Source: Bostrychus sinensis | Taxonomy: Eukaryota > Chordata > Actinopteri > Gobiiformes > Eleotridae | NCBI GenBank assembly: GCA_020698575.1 | Contig: CM036241.1 | Span: forward strand, 10,334,416-10,398,415 | Reading direction: 5' to 3' | Length of the DNA stretch: 64,000 nt | Program-made: the position numbers and the translations under genes | Notes under the pieces: model-generated | Told to the model about the DNA's origin: nothing | The model's database searches: none | Seen by the model: only the letters and a program-made list of their open reading frames with translations | Part shown: in pieces, positions 35,385 to 46,593 of the stretch | Layout of the letters: each line of letters starts with the position of its first letter | How positions within the stretch are numbered: the first letter of the stretch is position 1

Positions 35385-36420
35385 AGCCAATCTTGGTCAC
35401 CTCTAGAACAACCTTTAAAAACATTTTCTGACTAAAAGAGAGCGTACTACATAAAGAAACAGGTGAAGAGACCAGCAGAGGGCAGCAGAGTGTGAGGTCT
35501 TTTGAACATAATTTAAAGAATAAAAGGAACTTCACTTCCTTAAACTTTTTGTATGACACCATTTTACTAAAAAATGAAAAATAGCTGTGAGGAAACAGTG
35601 GAAACAGAGCTGTTCACTGTTTTTTTTTTTGATGAATGAGCGCAGACTGTATGTAGAGGGCTTTGTTGATTGGTCAGTGCTTTCTGGAGTGGGCGGGGCT
35701 TCTAGGGACTGAGCGTTTTGAGATCTCAGAATGGCTGTGACAGAGAATAGAGCAGTGGTTCCCAACCTTTTTTGTGTTGCGTACCCCCTGGGCTTTTTGT
35801 CTCACTGTGAGTAACCCCTTCATTCATTCATGTGTTCATTTTTCAAAAAGTGCTCATAGTGTTCATCTGTGTTTCTTAGTGTGAAGACATTTTATGCTCA
35901 CTTCACTCTAAAAGCTAATTTTCCTGCATTTTTTTGCTTTGAAAAATTAATTCAAGATCCAAAAAAAATTAATAAAATAAGAATACATAAAAAATACAAA
36001 AAATGAATTAAATTAAAATACAACAAAATTAAAAATAATAAAAATATAACAAATGTCTATTAAATTTACTTATTTTACTATAATTTTCAACAAAAAAACA
36101 AACTCATAATAAATTGCCAAGACAAATGTATGAAAAATAACCATTGAAATAACTTTATGCTTTATAATAGGCCTAATCAAATAATATCTCTAGAATTTTC
36201 ACCTCATTTAATCAGTAATTTTTAATCAGTCAATCGTCAATGAGAAGCTTAAGCTTGTCTTTCACAAGTTCCAAGAGTTAAATATAAAAAGATTGTAAAC
36301 ATTTGCTTTAATATGAAATAATTCCAAGTGCTCTAAAGTGCTGACGTACCCCTAGGGGTCCCTGTACCCCTGGTTGGGAAACACTGGAATAGTGGATTAC
36401 TTAAACATGAATGAGTGAAG
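35385..36420. repeat. Interspersed repeat with nested hAT element
   Basis: Fullest copy of the family seen at 4190 and 15403. The left part runs to about 35752. The right part (ATTACTTAAACATGAATGA) resumes after 36394 and matches the uninterrupted copy near 16360 (GATTACTCAAACAGGTGTGA). Confidence 0.65.
35753..36386. mobile_element. hAT-like element with 8-bp TSD
   Basis: The left end CAGTGGTTCCCAACCTTTTT and the reverse complement of the right end CAGTGTTTCCCAACCAGGGG are inverted termini. The flanks GAATAGAG (35745-35752) and GAATAGTG (36387-36394) match at 7 of 8 positions. The 634-bp interior is A/T-rich and non-coding. The paralogous repeat at 16.36 kb shows the unoccupied site. Confidence 0.85.
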
Positions 36421-37218
36421 AAAACACAACTGCAGGGTTGTTTTTGATGAAGGAACAACATAAAGAAAGCTCAGAAAAGTCGATTTAATAATGTAGCTCC
36501 TTTAATTTGCTTCTATTGGTTATTTATTGGAATCAAATTCTTTGAGCAAAATGAAAAATAAGGCTGCGCCAGCTAAAATAAAATATGTATATAAACACTG
36601 TAATCCAGGCAGAGTGTGGACTTTTGCTCAGGAATCTAACAGAACTGATCAAAGCAAAGACTCTAGAGCTAAAACTGCAAACGAGTACAGCTCAGAAAAC
36701 CCAAACGTTTTCTCAAAACATCACCAACACCTTGTACTGCAGACTCGTGCGCCCAGTGGGACAAAGTGACCAAGGGCAGGATGTTATCAGCTGTCACTCA
36801 CCTGGGACAGAGCCATCAGAGGGACTCCCAAGATCTTTTGTTTTGTTTTGTTTTTGGTGATGATCAGTCAGGACTCACAGGTGCAGCTCTGAGGAAGACA
36901 CCTGTTTGGAAACATTAGCTCCTAAACTGAAGTAAGTCCAGTTGTCTTTGATTAATTTGCTGAATAGTTATAAATAGACATGTAAATAATAATAAATGAT
37001 AATATAAATACAAGTGAACTCTCCTATGACCCTTGACCCGACTAAACTGGGTTTATGTCTACAATACAAGGTTCGCTTTAATGGGACCAGAGCAGATTAT
37101 GGATTTTACAAAACAGAATAAAATAAAACAGCTTTCTGACTCGTGTGAGCTTTTTTAAAAATACTCAACAATGCATCTTTACTCTTGTAACATTCAATAC
37201 ACACGTAGTTTTTAATTA

Positions 37219-38021
37219 CAGGGTCTTAAAAAGTCTAAAAAAGTCTTACAAAATGTTAAGTCTTGAATATTTAAACATTCTTACCAAGAACAAAATGCTC
37301 TGCAGCTCTCACTGTCACAGTTCTCAGCTTCTTGTCCTCTGCACAGTGGTGGAATGTAACAAAGTAAAAGTACTTAGTTACTTTACTTAAGTATAATTTT
37401 CATGTATCTGTACTTTACTTAAATAAATTTTACAAGAGGTACTTTTACTTTTACTTCACTACATTTTAGAGCAAGTATCTGTACTTTTTACGCCACTACA
37501 TTTCTGAGTTGGTTTGAAGTACAAAGTATTTTGAGTTTTGGTTTAAAATCATGCGTTTTGTCGTGCCCTCATTGTAGTACACAAAGTACTTAAATATAAC
37601 AGATGCAGTAAAGTAGTACTGCTTTAGAAACATCAGAATAATAAAGAAAGAAGACCTCAGTGACAGATTCAGTCTCTTCTGCTTCAACAGGTTGTTTATT
37701 TTATTTGTAATCAGCAAAATCTTTCACATTTAACACATTCATGAGTTGTCGAGTCTGTGTGAAATACTTTTACTTTTTTACTTGCAAGTACATTTAAGAG
37801 TGAGTACTTTTATACTTTTTCTTAAGTAGAAATGTTTAGGTGATACTTTTACTTGAGTACATTTTGCTCTTTATTTGTACTTTTACTTCAGTAAAGAAAC
37901 TGAGTACTTCTTCCACCGCTGACACTGCATGTGTACAATATAGATCTTATTTTTTCTTGAACAATTTTAAATAAGTCTAAAAGATTTTTAGATAAACTTA
38001 CTGAAGCCTGCAGAAACCCTG
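37219..38021. mobile_element. GGTCTT-type MITE interrupted by another MITE
   Basis: The outer ends CAGGGTCTTAAAAAGTCT and GCCTGCAGAAACCCTG correspond to the ends of the element at 23233-23545. It is interrupted by 37344-37921, an AGTAAAAGTACTT element whose ends are CAGTGGTGGAA and TTCCACCGCTG. The inner element is flanked by CCTCTGCA (37336-37343) and ACACTGCA (37922-37929), 6 of 8 identical. Confidence 0.65.
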
Positions 38022-38634
38022 AGTTATTAGTGCTCACAAAAGTCAACGCAAAATCAGAGCTCAGAGACAACCCTTATTATAGGAAACTGTGCAATATGGT
38101 AACAATTCACCAAGAAGCACAGATGGACAGTGGAATAGTAGCTGCTAGAAAGAACTGCAATCCTTTAGAAAATCTACTTTTACTTTAAAGAAAGAAAGGA
38201 AGCAAAGCAGTAAGGAAGGGAATTATAAAGAAAGCAATAAAACCAGAAGTGGATAAAGTACTCAGCTTCATTACCTGAGTAAAAGTATAATCACAAAATT
38301 ACAGCTTCAAAAATATGAATAAAATACATTTTGCATCATTTTAGTGAGGAAATGTGGAGATCAACTTAAAACCAAAATAGATAAGATTGTTGTACAGCAA
38401 AGATGAGCCATATGTGATATAAATAAGGCTGGGTATTTTGATCATACTAATCAATTATTTTTAAATTGGTTTATTATAAAATCGTGCAAATAATGTTCAA
38501 AGCAAAAGTTAAATCACTTCCAGATTGTGTCCAGAGGTTCTTTTTAGTTCCTGAGAGCAAATATGAGTAGTATTATGTAGTAAATTATTATCTTTAGGGA
38601 GTAAGTCAGATGTCTTTTGGTTTTAAGACAAGTG

Positions 38635-38895
38635 GTGTAAAGTGGAGTAAAAGTAGTTAGTTACCTCTAAAAATACTACTCAAGTAAAGAACAGATTCTC
38701 AAAAACTATACTAAAGTAGCTGCCTTTCAGTTTAAGGCCATTTCTCTACAGAAGTTACTTTTGCGTTTTTAAGAAATGTAGTGGAGTAAAAGTAGTAAGT
38801 TACCCCTAAAAATATACTCAAGTAAAGAACAGATTCTTAAAAACTATACTTAAGTACAGTAGTGAAGTACATTTACTTCGTTACTGTCCACTTCT
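38635..38895. repeat. AGTAAAAGTA-type repeat with internal duplication
   Basis: Two similar 75-80 bp blocks (about 38647-38725 and 38780-38856) each read GTGGAGTAAAAGTAGT..TTACC..CTAAAAATA..CTCAAGTAAAGAACAGATTC. The segment ends near TTACTGTCCACTTCTGCTT, like the MITE end at 14438. Confidence 0.6.
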
Positions 38896-39429
38896 GCTTA
38901 AAACAAGGAAAGAAGAAAGGAAGTTTGGACGGGACATGTCTCCACAGGACGCTGCTGCTGCTGCGGGCCTCTCCCGCCCCCCTCTCTCTCAGAGCCAGGG
39001 CCCGGTCTCTGTGTGAGCCCCGCTGGGACAGTGACCCACGCTCGCTGCCCCTCCTGTGCCCAGACTTGTTCATAATCCACTAATAAATCCCACCTCCTCC
39101 TCCCCAAAGATAAGCGCGCTCCTCTTTAACCGAGAGGAAACAAGCGCGCCTCATCAAATCCACCCGGGTCTGTGCGCGGAGGAGAGGTGTGTCCTGCGGT
39201 GCGCTCCTCACACCGCGGATCACATGACGTTCATAAACACGGCACGGGGGGCACGGTTCCAAAACCAGTGAGTGTGTGCGTGTGCCTCCCTCTTACATTC
39301 ACATAACTTCCTTTTCACCGGATTTAAACTCTTTTTTTGTTTTCTTTTTTCTTTGACTTTTCTTTCTCCGTCCGTGTGAGTGATGCGGTGGGCGTCATTG
39401 GCGGGGTCTTCCAGGAGGAGAAGTGACTT

Positions 39430-39573
39430 GTAGCGCGCTCCTCTGCCTCAGTCCGCTCAGCACCGCGGACAGCTCCCCAGCCCGCCTTCACTTCAGCCCC
39501 CTCCGCGCGCTGCAGAGGACATGCGCGCGCCTAAACTCCGCTCATCGCGAGGGGATTTTGGAAACTGAACCAG
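39430..39573 (+). other. grm2: grm2 non-coding exon 1 (5' end estimated)
   Basis: The 3' boundary is CCAG|GTAAGC at 39573/39574. It would splice to the acceptor at 54856. A short open frame at 39521-39568 (ATG CGC GCG ... AAC TGA, 15 codons) lies wholly within it. The 5' limit is an estimate only. Confidence 0.6.
39456..39476 (+). promoter_or_regulatory. grm2: RE1/NRSE (REST-binding) element
   Basis: The 21-bp site has left half CTCAGCACC (8 of 9 to TTCAGCACC) and right half GGACAGCTCC (9 of 10 to GGACAGCGCC) at canonical spacing, 18 of 21 matches overall. REST silences neuronal genes outside neurons, and grm2 is a neuronal receptor gene, so position and target are coherent. Binding itself is inference. 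Confidence 0.8.
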
Positions 39574-40249
39574 GTAAGCCTTCTCTGAACTATTTCCCTT
39601 TAACCCTACATCCCTATAACATCGTGCCAGTCTCACACAACCCAGAGCAATGCTGAGAAAGTCTGTAGAGTTCTTCACATCGCTGCGTCTCTCGCTTTAG
39701 AACTGGAATGAACCACTTTGCGCGTAAATGGACAAATATTTTTTTAATCTTTCATGATTTTAAATAGCCTTGGCCACGATTTTGTCATGTTTCTGTCTCT
39801 GTCACTGAGCCGAACTGCTCATAAACTCTACAAATTGCACTTTGACGCCAATTTTGTGCGTAAAAATAGCCTATATCATAATTTCATACCGCAAATTGTG
39901 CTTCAAGGCGTTGACAGATACCGATCTCCACAAACACAACACCCCCTTATCTCCTCGTCTTTGCTTTTTACGCTCAAAGCAACGCATATTAAATTTTATT
40001 AAGCCATATACTAGCAATATATAAACAAATTCCCTTTAGAAGAATCAAAATATACTTTTGTTATTGCGTAAAAGGAGCATAGTTCCACTGAGAGTTGTAT
40101 CCAAAGCTATTACTTGTGTCGTTATGAAACAAATTCTCCCTAAAGGCGCGTGATTTGGTGAAAAAGCGGATTTTTTGTTGTTGTTAATACTGGGATAGGA
40201 GGAGCGCATCGCACCGTGGATGCACCTTACCGTTCCCAGGGGGTCTGCG

Positions 40250-40251
<2 letters not shown>

Positions 40252-40293
<42 letters not shown>
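40252..40293 (+). repeat. (CTG)14 / (CAG)14 trinucleotide repeat
   Basis: Fourteen perfect CTG triplets lie within a CpG-containing segment about 680 bp inside grm2 intron 1. On the minus strand it reads as CAG, creating a polyglutamine stretch in an unsupported ORF. Confidence 0.97.
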
Positions 40294-40294
<1 letters not shown>

Positions 40295-40810
40295 ATGTTG
40301 AGCACATAGCAAACAATGGAGAATCCCCCGCGGTGCAGAGACATCACAGGATTACACGCACGGGGCACAATGGGCTGAGCGGAGGAATGCCGCTGGTTCA
40401 CCATCAGGACATTTGTAGCGCATTATAATATTAAAAACATAGATGTAAAAAAAAAAAAAAAAAGAAAAGAAAGAAAAGTGGAGTGGTGATCAGAGGCTCA
40501 CACAAGCGCCTCTTTAAATAAACAGGTGGGGGATTGGTTACTACTGTGTTATAAACATCTCTGATCACAGATATAGAAAGATGACAGTAAACTATTATTT
40601 TTACCAATCCATTGCATTTTCATTATTACTGTAATAAACTGGGAAGTGGTTATGCCCTCACCATTAAAAAGTGTCCCAGATCAGCTTCCTCATTTATAAA
40701 ATAAAGTGTGTAGGACGTCTGCCCAAACCGTGAACTGCACAAAATACATCGCATTTATGTTAAAGTATGGGCCGCTTGATTTTCAGGTTTTTATTTTTTT
40801 ATTATAAAAG

Positions 40811-41128
40811 ATATATGAACATTTTACTACATTATACATGCACTGAATCCAGCCACAGGGGGTCACATGTACTTTCTGTGCCAGTCCCAAGCCTGGATAA
40901 AAAGGGCATTTGTTGTTATTTGAAGGTATTTTAGGTTGTAAACCCTGCTCTCCCCACTTCATACTGCCATTGTGTTCTTGGGCAAGACACTCCACCCACC
41001 TTTCATGTATGAATGTATGAATGTATGAATGCATGAATGTGTCAGTGTTCAGTGGTGGTCTGAGAGGCCACTGGCCCAGATTGGCAGCCATGTTTCCATC
41101 AGTCTGCTCCAGGGCAACTGTGGCTACA

Positions 41129-41159
<31 letters not shown>

Positions 41160-41290
41160 TATATATATATGGCGGCATTTTACTATACATTATAAATGCA
41201 CTGAATTTAGCCACATGTACCTTTTGTGCTGGCCCCAAGCCTGGATAAAAAGGGGATTTGTTACTTATTAATAGTATTTTACTCTAAATA
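40811..41290. repeat. Duplicated block flanking SINE-like core and (TA)n
   Basis: 40811-40935 and 41171-41285 are similar (shared ATTTTACTA, GCACTGAAT, AAGCCTGGATAAAAAGGG). Between them is a SINE-like body (GTTCTTGGGCAAGACACT) and an alternating TA tract (about 41130-41170). Confidence 0.6.
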
Positions 41291-41339
41291 TAATAAATGT
41301 CTTAACAGTGTGCACAGTATAAATATTATTCAGAGATAG

Positions 41340-41440
41340 AAATATAATAATATATATAATATAATATAATATAATATATATTATTTTATTATATTTATAT
41401 TATATATATTTATTATAATATAATAAATATAATAATATAA
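41340..41440. repeat. A/T-only near-palindromic tract
   Basis: About 100 bp of almost pure A/T built of ATAATAT words in both orientations, able to form cruciform or hairpin structures. Likely a degenerate (TA)/(TAA) microsatellite. Confidence 0.8.
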
Positions 41441-42303
41441 AATGTGGTTGCGTTCACACTAATATTATTTTTACAGTCAGTGTGATAAGGGAAACACTAC
41501 ATGAAAAGTTGATCTTTATAGAGTGCACGAAAAGATAAACTGTCCAATTTACAATACAGATTTGGCAGCTTACTGTTTTTCATTGCAAAAAAAAAATTTT
41601 TTTTGAGACAAACGTCAAATTATGCTGTGACTGTAATTTCTACGTATAAATGTTAATTATTGAGGCACCAGAAGCTACAATATGGCTTTGTTTCACGGGA
41701 CAGGGGACTAAAAACATCGGTTTATTGTTATTAAAAGACATAAACTTTATTGATGCATGGGAATTATATTATAATGGGGTATTTTTAGATTCTGAGCATT
41801 AAATTTATGAGTGACGGATCAGGAAAACTAAAACCCAGCTCATCATAACATTAGAATATACTGTATATAATGATAAATAAACACCAAATATTTAACTCTG
41901 TGTGCACTGAATTTTTGTAACGTATGCGTTTTATATCCTGGCTTATTTGAACCTCTGTATTTTTGTTAGTTTGTGTGTAAAATGTGTAAAATCCTATGTT
42001 TGGATAGGAAGTGTGTTGCATAGCGTCCTGTGGTTTCTCGAGCAGTGACCACATGAACGACAGACACAGAGGAGCTGCAGGTCTGACGTCTCTGTGTGCG
42101 TGCGGCGTACTTTATACAGACAAGGTGCAACATGGATGAGGTTATTCTGTCAGACAGCCGGCTCATGGGCCGCTCTGTAGCGTAGCCCAGATGTGAGGAC
42201 GGGCCATGAAGAAGAGAGCTGTGGTTTAAGATGCAAGAGGAGTAACTTGTGCTGCAGACGAACTAAAGGGTTAATATGTGACAATGACGCACTGTGGCAC
42301 TTC

Positions 42304-43200
42304 TGTTTACTGTGGTTATGTAGGCAGAGTGGGAAGAGTTAGTCACCTCCCAGCATAAAGGTCCTGGGTTTGATTCCGGGACTGAGCAGTGGGGCTTTTC
42401 TGGAGCTTGCATGTTCTCTCCGTGTCTGATCGAGTGACCCTCTTTTGGTTGTCCTGCACAGCCATTTAGTCCTCTGTCCCACCGTCCCACTGATTAAGAC
42501 AGTGTCCCTCGTTTTCATGAGTGGAGCTTATAAAAAAGGGAGAATCAAGTTAAGAACTAGAAGGTAAGGTCAGTATTCCTTGTGTAAAATGTAGAATAAA
42601 TATTTGTGGGCGTCCCATCTTGATAGGTTGAATATATGGTTGGTGTGTTGCTGCCCCTGTGTTTCTGGCCACGCCTCTCCTGGAGCTGTAAGATGTGTTG
42701 ATGCTGCTGGATTGTGTTGAGAAAATGCAGACTGAGAGCTTTTATTTTATTTTTTCTCTTCTACCATTTTTATTCCAATGAATAAAGACTCAGTAAATGT
42801 GTGTTTTTGAGATAAAAACAGCTCATCAAATCTGTTACAGGCCCTAAACTGTAGCAACTTGTATCTCAGTGAGTTGGTAAAGCTAAATTTGTATATCAAA
42901 AGATTTATTTCTCAAGTCCGTCCCACCTTGTCCCACCAAATGGCACCACTTGCCCCACTTTTAGTCCTTTTAGAAGTGGTCACCCTGTGTCTGAGTTAGT
43001 TTCCTTTGGGTGCTCCGGTTTCCTCCATCAACCTAAAACCAGCACAACACACTAATCCTCCAGCTGGTGCTCCTGACCAGGATCCTGGCTCTAGATCTGA
43101 AGAAGAGTCCCCAGGCACTGCTCCTGACAGTTTGCCCCAGCGGCACTGAAGGATGGGTCAAATGCAAAGAACAAATTTCCCTACAGAGACACTAAAGCGT
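42304..43200 (+). mobile_element. SINE-type repeat split by a hAT-like insertion
   Basis: The head (GGTCCTGGGTTTGATTCC, GCTTGCATGTTCTCTCCG) runs to 42429. The body (TTGGGTGCTCCGGTTTCCTC, GATCTGAAGAAGAGTCCCC) resumes at 42987. The gap 42430-42986 is flanked by identical GTGTCTGA (42422-42429, 42987-42994). The inserted 557 bp has weak inverted ends (AGTGACCC.. against AGGGTGACC..), suggesting a hAT-like element. Confidence 0.7.
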
Positions 43201-43883
43201 ACCATACCTAGAGCTAAAAATATCCCACTTGATATTTTTTCAGATGTTTGATCTCTTACATTAACTTTTTCTCTGATTTAGCAGCGTTCAGTTCATTTCA
43301 TTCTTTATTTCAGGCACATTATTTTGGTCCATAATGAGTAAAAAGACAATTAATTCACTTTTTTAATGTATAATATTGCAGCTTCTGTCCAGACGTAGTT
43401 GAATAAAAAATGACAGTGTATCATTTACTACATGTAATAGACTTTAACTCAAGTGGAAGAATTTACTATCGCATCTCCCTGAAGATAAAAATTAGCCGCT
43501 ACATTGAGCGCTAATGATTATTGTGCTCATGGATTATTGATGTGGAAAAGGTCAGTCCCAGGTCACGCTGTTGATTTTCTTTAAACTCAAGCTCATTAGT
43601 GGCTCATGTCTGGCTTCTGTCAAAACAATCAGGTAACATCATGTAAAATAATGATAACACGGATAAAGAAAATCAAAACACATCAGACATTTGTAACCGT
43701 AAGGAGATTATCTTAAGAAATTAACATTATTTTGTGAAATGTAGGAAGTTAAGTAAACAAGGGCAGTAAAATGTAAATGTAAACTTTAATTTGGGGGAAG
43801 TAAATGCATCGGAATGACAAAGTGCTCCAAGCTTCTCCAGAGCCAACAGTGGAGCAGAGTAACACATGTAAACAAATATTTAG

Positions 43884-44150
43884 GCCGACTGTGGCTCAGG
43901 AGGGTTGGTTAGCGGTTCTGCTGTTGTGTCCTTGGGCAAGACACTTCACCCACCTTGGCTGTATGAACGGAGCAGTGTGATAATGTGTTTGGTGGAGGTT
44001 GGAGAGGCTGTGGGCGCACATCTTTGTCAGTCTGTCCCAGGACAGCTGTAGCTCGCCACTATCAGTGTGTGGGGAATGAGAGAATATTGCATTTGTAAAA
44101 GAGAATTTGAGTGTCCAACACAGCACTCTATAAGACTGATTTATTATTAT
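43884..44150 (-). repeat. SINE-like repeat with (TTA)n tail
   Basis: Reverse-oriented relative of 6205-6560. It has GTGTCCTTGGGCAAGACACT, GGACAGCTGTAGCTCGCCAC, and a TTATTATTATTATT end where the other copy has TAA repeats. Confidence 0.6.
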
Positions 44151-44371
44151 TATTATTTTAAAACATGAATAAAGGAGTGTTTAGACCAATGCATACTGAT
44201 TTTAAAATTGTCAAAGAAATATTCTGGATCACTGCTGCTGTTTGTTGGTTGTTTTGAGCCCTCATTAACAAACCTCATGTTGTACACATTAAACTACCGC
44301 AGGTTATGATGTGCTCATGCTCTCATTGGAAGGTGCAGTTGTTGCATTAGAAAGGTTTTGTCTGGGACGCT

Positions 44372-44490
44372 TCGGTGGGTCACTGAGTAGAGCGCATGCA
44401 GCGCAGGACAATGTGCTCAGTGCCGTCCCCCTTCCTCTCACCCTGTTCCCCGTCTATATCCTCACTGAGTTTCTTATCCTGGTGAAATAA
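44372..44490 (+). mobile_element. tRNA-derived SINE fragment
   Basis: CTTCGGTGGGTCACTGAGTA resembles a degenerate A-box region, followed by a pyrimidine-rich body and CTGGTGAAATAAAGG. It parallels the copies at 17028 and 23641. Confidence 0.4.
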
Positions 44491-45849
44491 AGGTTTGAAT
44501 GAATGAACTGTCCTTGAAGATTACAAAGCCCCCTCAAAAACAGATTTTTTCAGACACTGTTAACATGCTCACAAACAGTGCTGGATATATTGTAACATGT
44601 TGCTGTAGACACCTAGAAATCATTGTAAGATATTAAAGTGATATTATGTAACATTTCTACCCCCAAATGTGGTAAAAAAAAACATAAAGTGTTTAATTAA
44701 TTTTGATGGTTTGTGGTGAATCTGATGAAAATGAGACCTCAGTACATCAGCTGCTGTTGATTGGTCTACACAACTTTTCAGCAAAAAATTAATTGCTTTT
44801 GCTAACAAGGAAAATGACCAATATAGCACTGTCTATGTCCAGTTACACAGAAAAACAGCTTGAAAAGTAACCTAAATAGAGAAAAATGAGAATCAAAGAG
44901 AGGTGTGGTTAAATATTGTCAAAGCACCCACAAGACGAGCGGTCGGCCTGCTCAAAGGCTAAAGTCAGACCTATGAAGAAGTTACTCAAAACAGTTTTTG
45001 CGTTGGTGAATTGGTCCAAATTGTTATTATTGCATTAGCACAACATTGCAGTACAACTACGATAATTATCAAAAGTTAAAAGTGTCATCTAAACTGCTCC
45101 TTGACTCTTTGCGTGAGTATACAACCTAAGAATTTACAAAACATTATCCCCCCGCCTCACCATTTCCCTAATAATTTCCCCTAAATGCATTTCTGCGCTC
45201 CTGTGGGGTTTTACTAATGTGGTCGTGTGAGGATGAATAATGTAAAAGTTACCATAAAAGTCAGTGTGCAGCAGCAGCAGACATCCATCACAGAATTGGG
45301 GTCATCATTTGGACCGGCAGTAACGGCGCCGTGCAGCAGAGAAAGAGACTGGATCAGTGTTTGATGACGAGCGATGGCTTGTTACAGGTGGCAGACTGGG
45401 GAAGCCTTTTGTAAATGATAATGGCTATAGCCGGAGTCATTAAATACATGCAATTCAAATAAGCCTCCACTGTATAATGCATAAAAAGCACACCTCTGCA
45501 GCAGTGGGCCAGAGTTACTGTAGGAATGAGTCACTGGGAGTTATTCCTCTGAGTACAAAAGAGAAAATTCCAGTAAATGAGTCAGTGATTAGTGGATATG
45601 TATGCTACAGTATAGACAGGTGTTTTGGTTAGAGAGGTGCAGCAGAGAAGATGCAGGCGGCCTATGATATTTGAAAGACGTTAATAATTAATAACATTAC
45701 TCTTTTGGGCCCTCAGGAGGTGAAAATTAAGGTTGGTGGTGAAATCGGGTGGGTTGGCTAACAAATGGATTTAGCTACTTTTGGATTGATCAATAGTTTA
45801 CACAACAAGTCTCTGGACTGAACAGATGCTGTCCCAGTGGTCTGTAAAT

Positions 45850-46593
45850 CAAAAATCCCCTATTATGCCTAAGCTCCTTTTGTTTTTATTAGCTTTTAAC
45901 CATGTTATAATGTTGTTTCCACCAAAAAATAGCCCTGAAGTAGTATTTTGTTTCATTTACGCTTGAGTTTGTTTCATTTACGCATGTTTGAGTAATCATG
46001 TATGCTGACGCTATCATATTGTCAAGATCTGATAACGCTCAGTCTCACAGCTCTGCGTAGACAACGTGAAACCAAGAAGTGCTCTGGCGCGTTTCTAAAG
46101 CCCATACACCGTCACCGGACTCATTCTGTTCATTTCAGCGCTTAAACTGGCGGCACTACAAAGCAGTCAGCTCATTTATCTATCTGTTAGCATCATGTTG
46201 CTAATAGCCGTGCTAATTAGCCAGTCTGTGTAACATACCTGGAGTAGTATTTTGTTTCATTCACCCATGTTTGAGTAATCCTGTATGTCCTGTCCGCTTC
46301 TCAAGAGCATCGCTACAAAGCAGTAAGTTAATTTATTTATCTATCTGTTAGCTTCATGTTGCTAATAGCCATGCTAATTAGCCATTTTATGCTCTGTCCC
46401 TTCCCCACCGTTGCCAGCAGGGGGTGACAGACACCTAATCCAAGCGCTCTCTGCAAAGTCAAGGTAACAGGTCCCCAAAAGAAGACGTTTTCATAACATA
46501 TATATATTTTAAGTTATTAAATGTAAAATACTAATGCAAATATGTTCAAAACTATTTCAAAAACCTTAAAAAAAACATAATATGGGACCTTTA
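45850..46593 (+). mobile_element. Inverted-end MITE, copy B
   Basis: From AAAAATCCCCTATTATGCC to AACATAATATGGGACCTTTA. It contains the family blocks CTGTTAGCATCATGTTGCTA and TTGCCAGCAGGGGGTGACAG. Part of the interior is duplicated, since the TCATGTTGCTAATAGCC block appears twice (near 46190 and 46352). Confidence 0.75.

Larger units (their letters stand above)
32832..39400. other. tex264-grm2 intergenic region
   Basis: This contains the tex264 3' UTR (end not fixed; candidate AATAAA signals at 33199-33204, inside an A-tract, and 33433-33438). It also holds the MITE with nested hAT (33945-34671), the 35.4-kb repeat with nested hAT (35385-36420), the nested pair at 37219-38021, AGTAAAAGTA repeats (38245-38330, 38635-38895) and the start of the CpG-rich grm2 promoter. 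I see no further gene. Confidence 0.6.
38940..39573 (+). promoter_or_regulatory. grm2: CpG-rich grm2 promoter region
   Basis: CpG and GC content rise sharply here against the A/T-rich surroundings. Elements visible by eye include an inverted CCAAT box abutting a GC box (ATTGGCGGGG, 39397-39406), a CRE-like TGACGT next to CACATG (about 39223-39230), and the RE1 element at 39456-39476. It ends at a strong splice donor, CAG|GTAAGC (39573/39574). No TATA box is evident. The transcription start is unknown; I would place it between about 39380 and 39450. Confidence 0.7.

Noticed and set aside
40045..40404. Minus-strand ORF with polyglutamine
   Set aside because: It is created by the CAG reading of the (CTG)14 tract, with no splice sites or homology.
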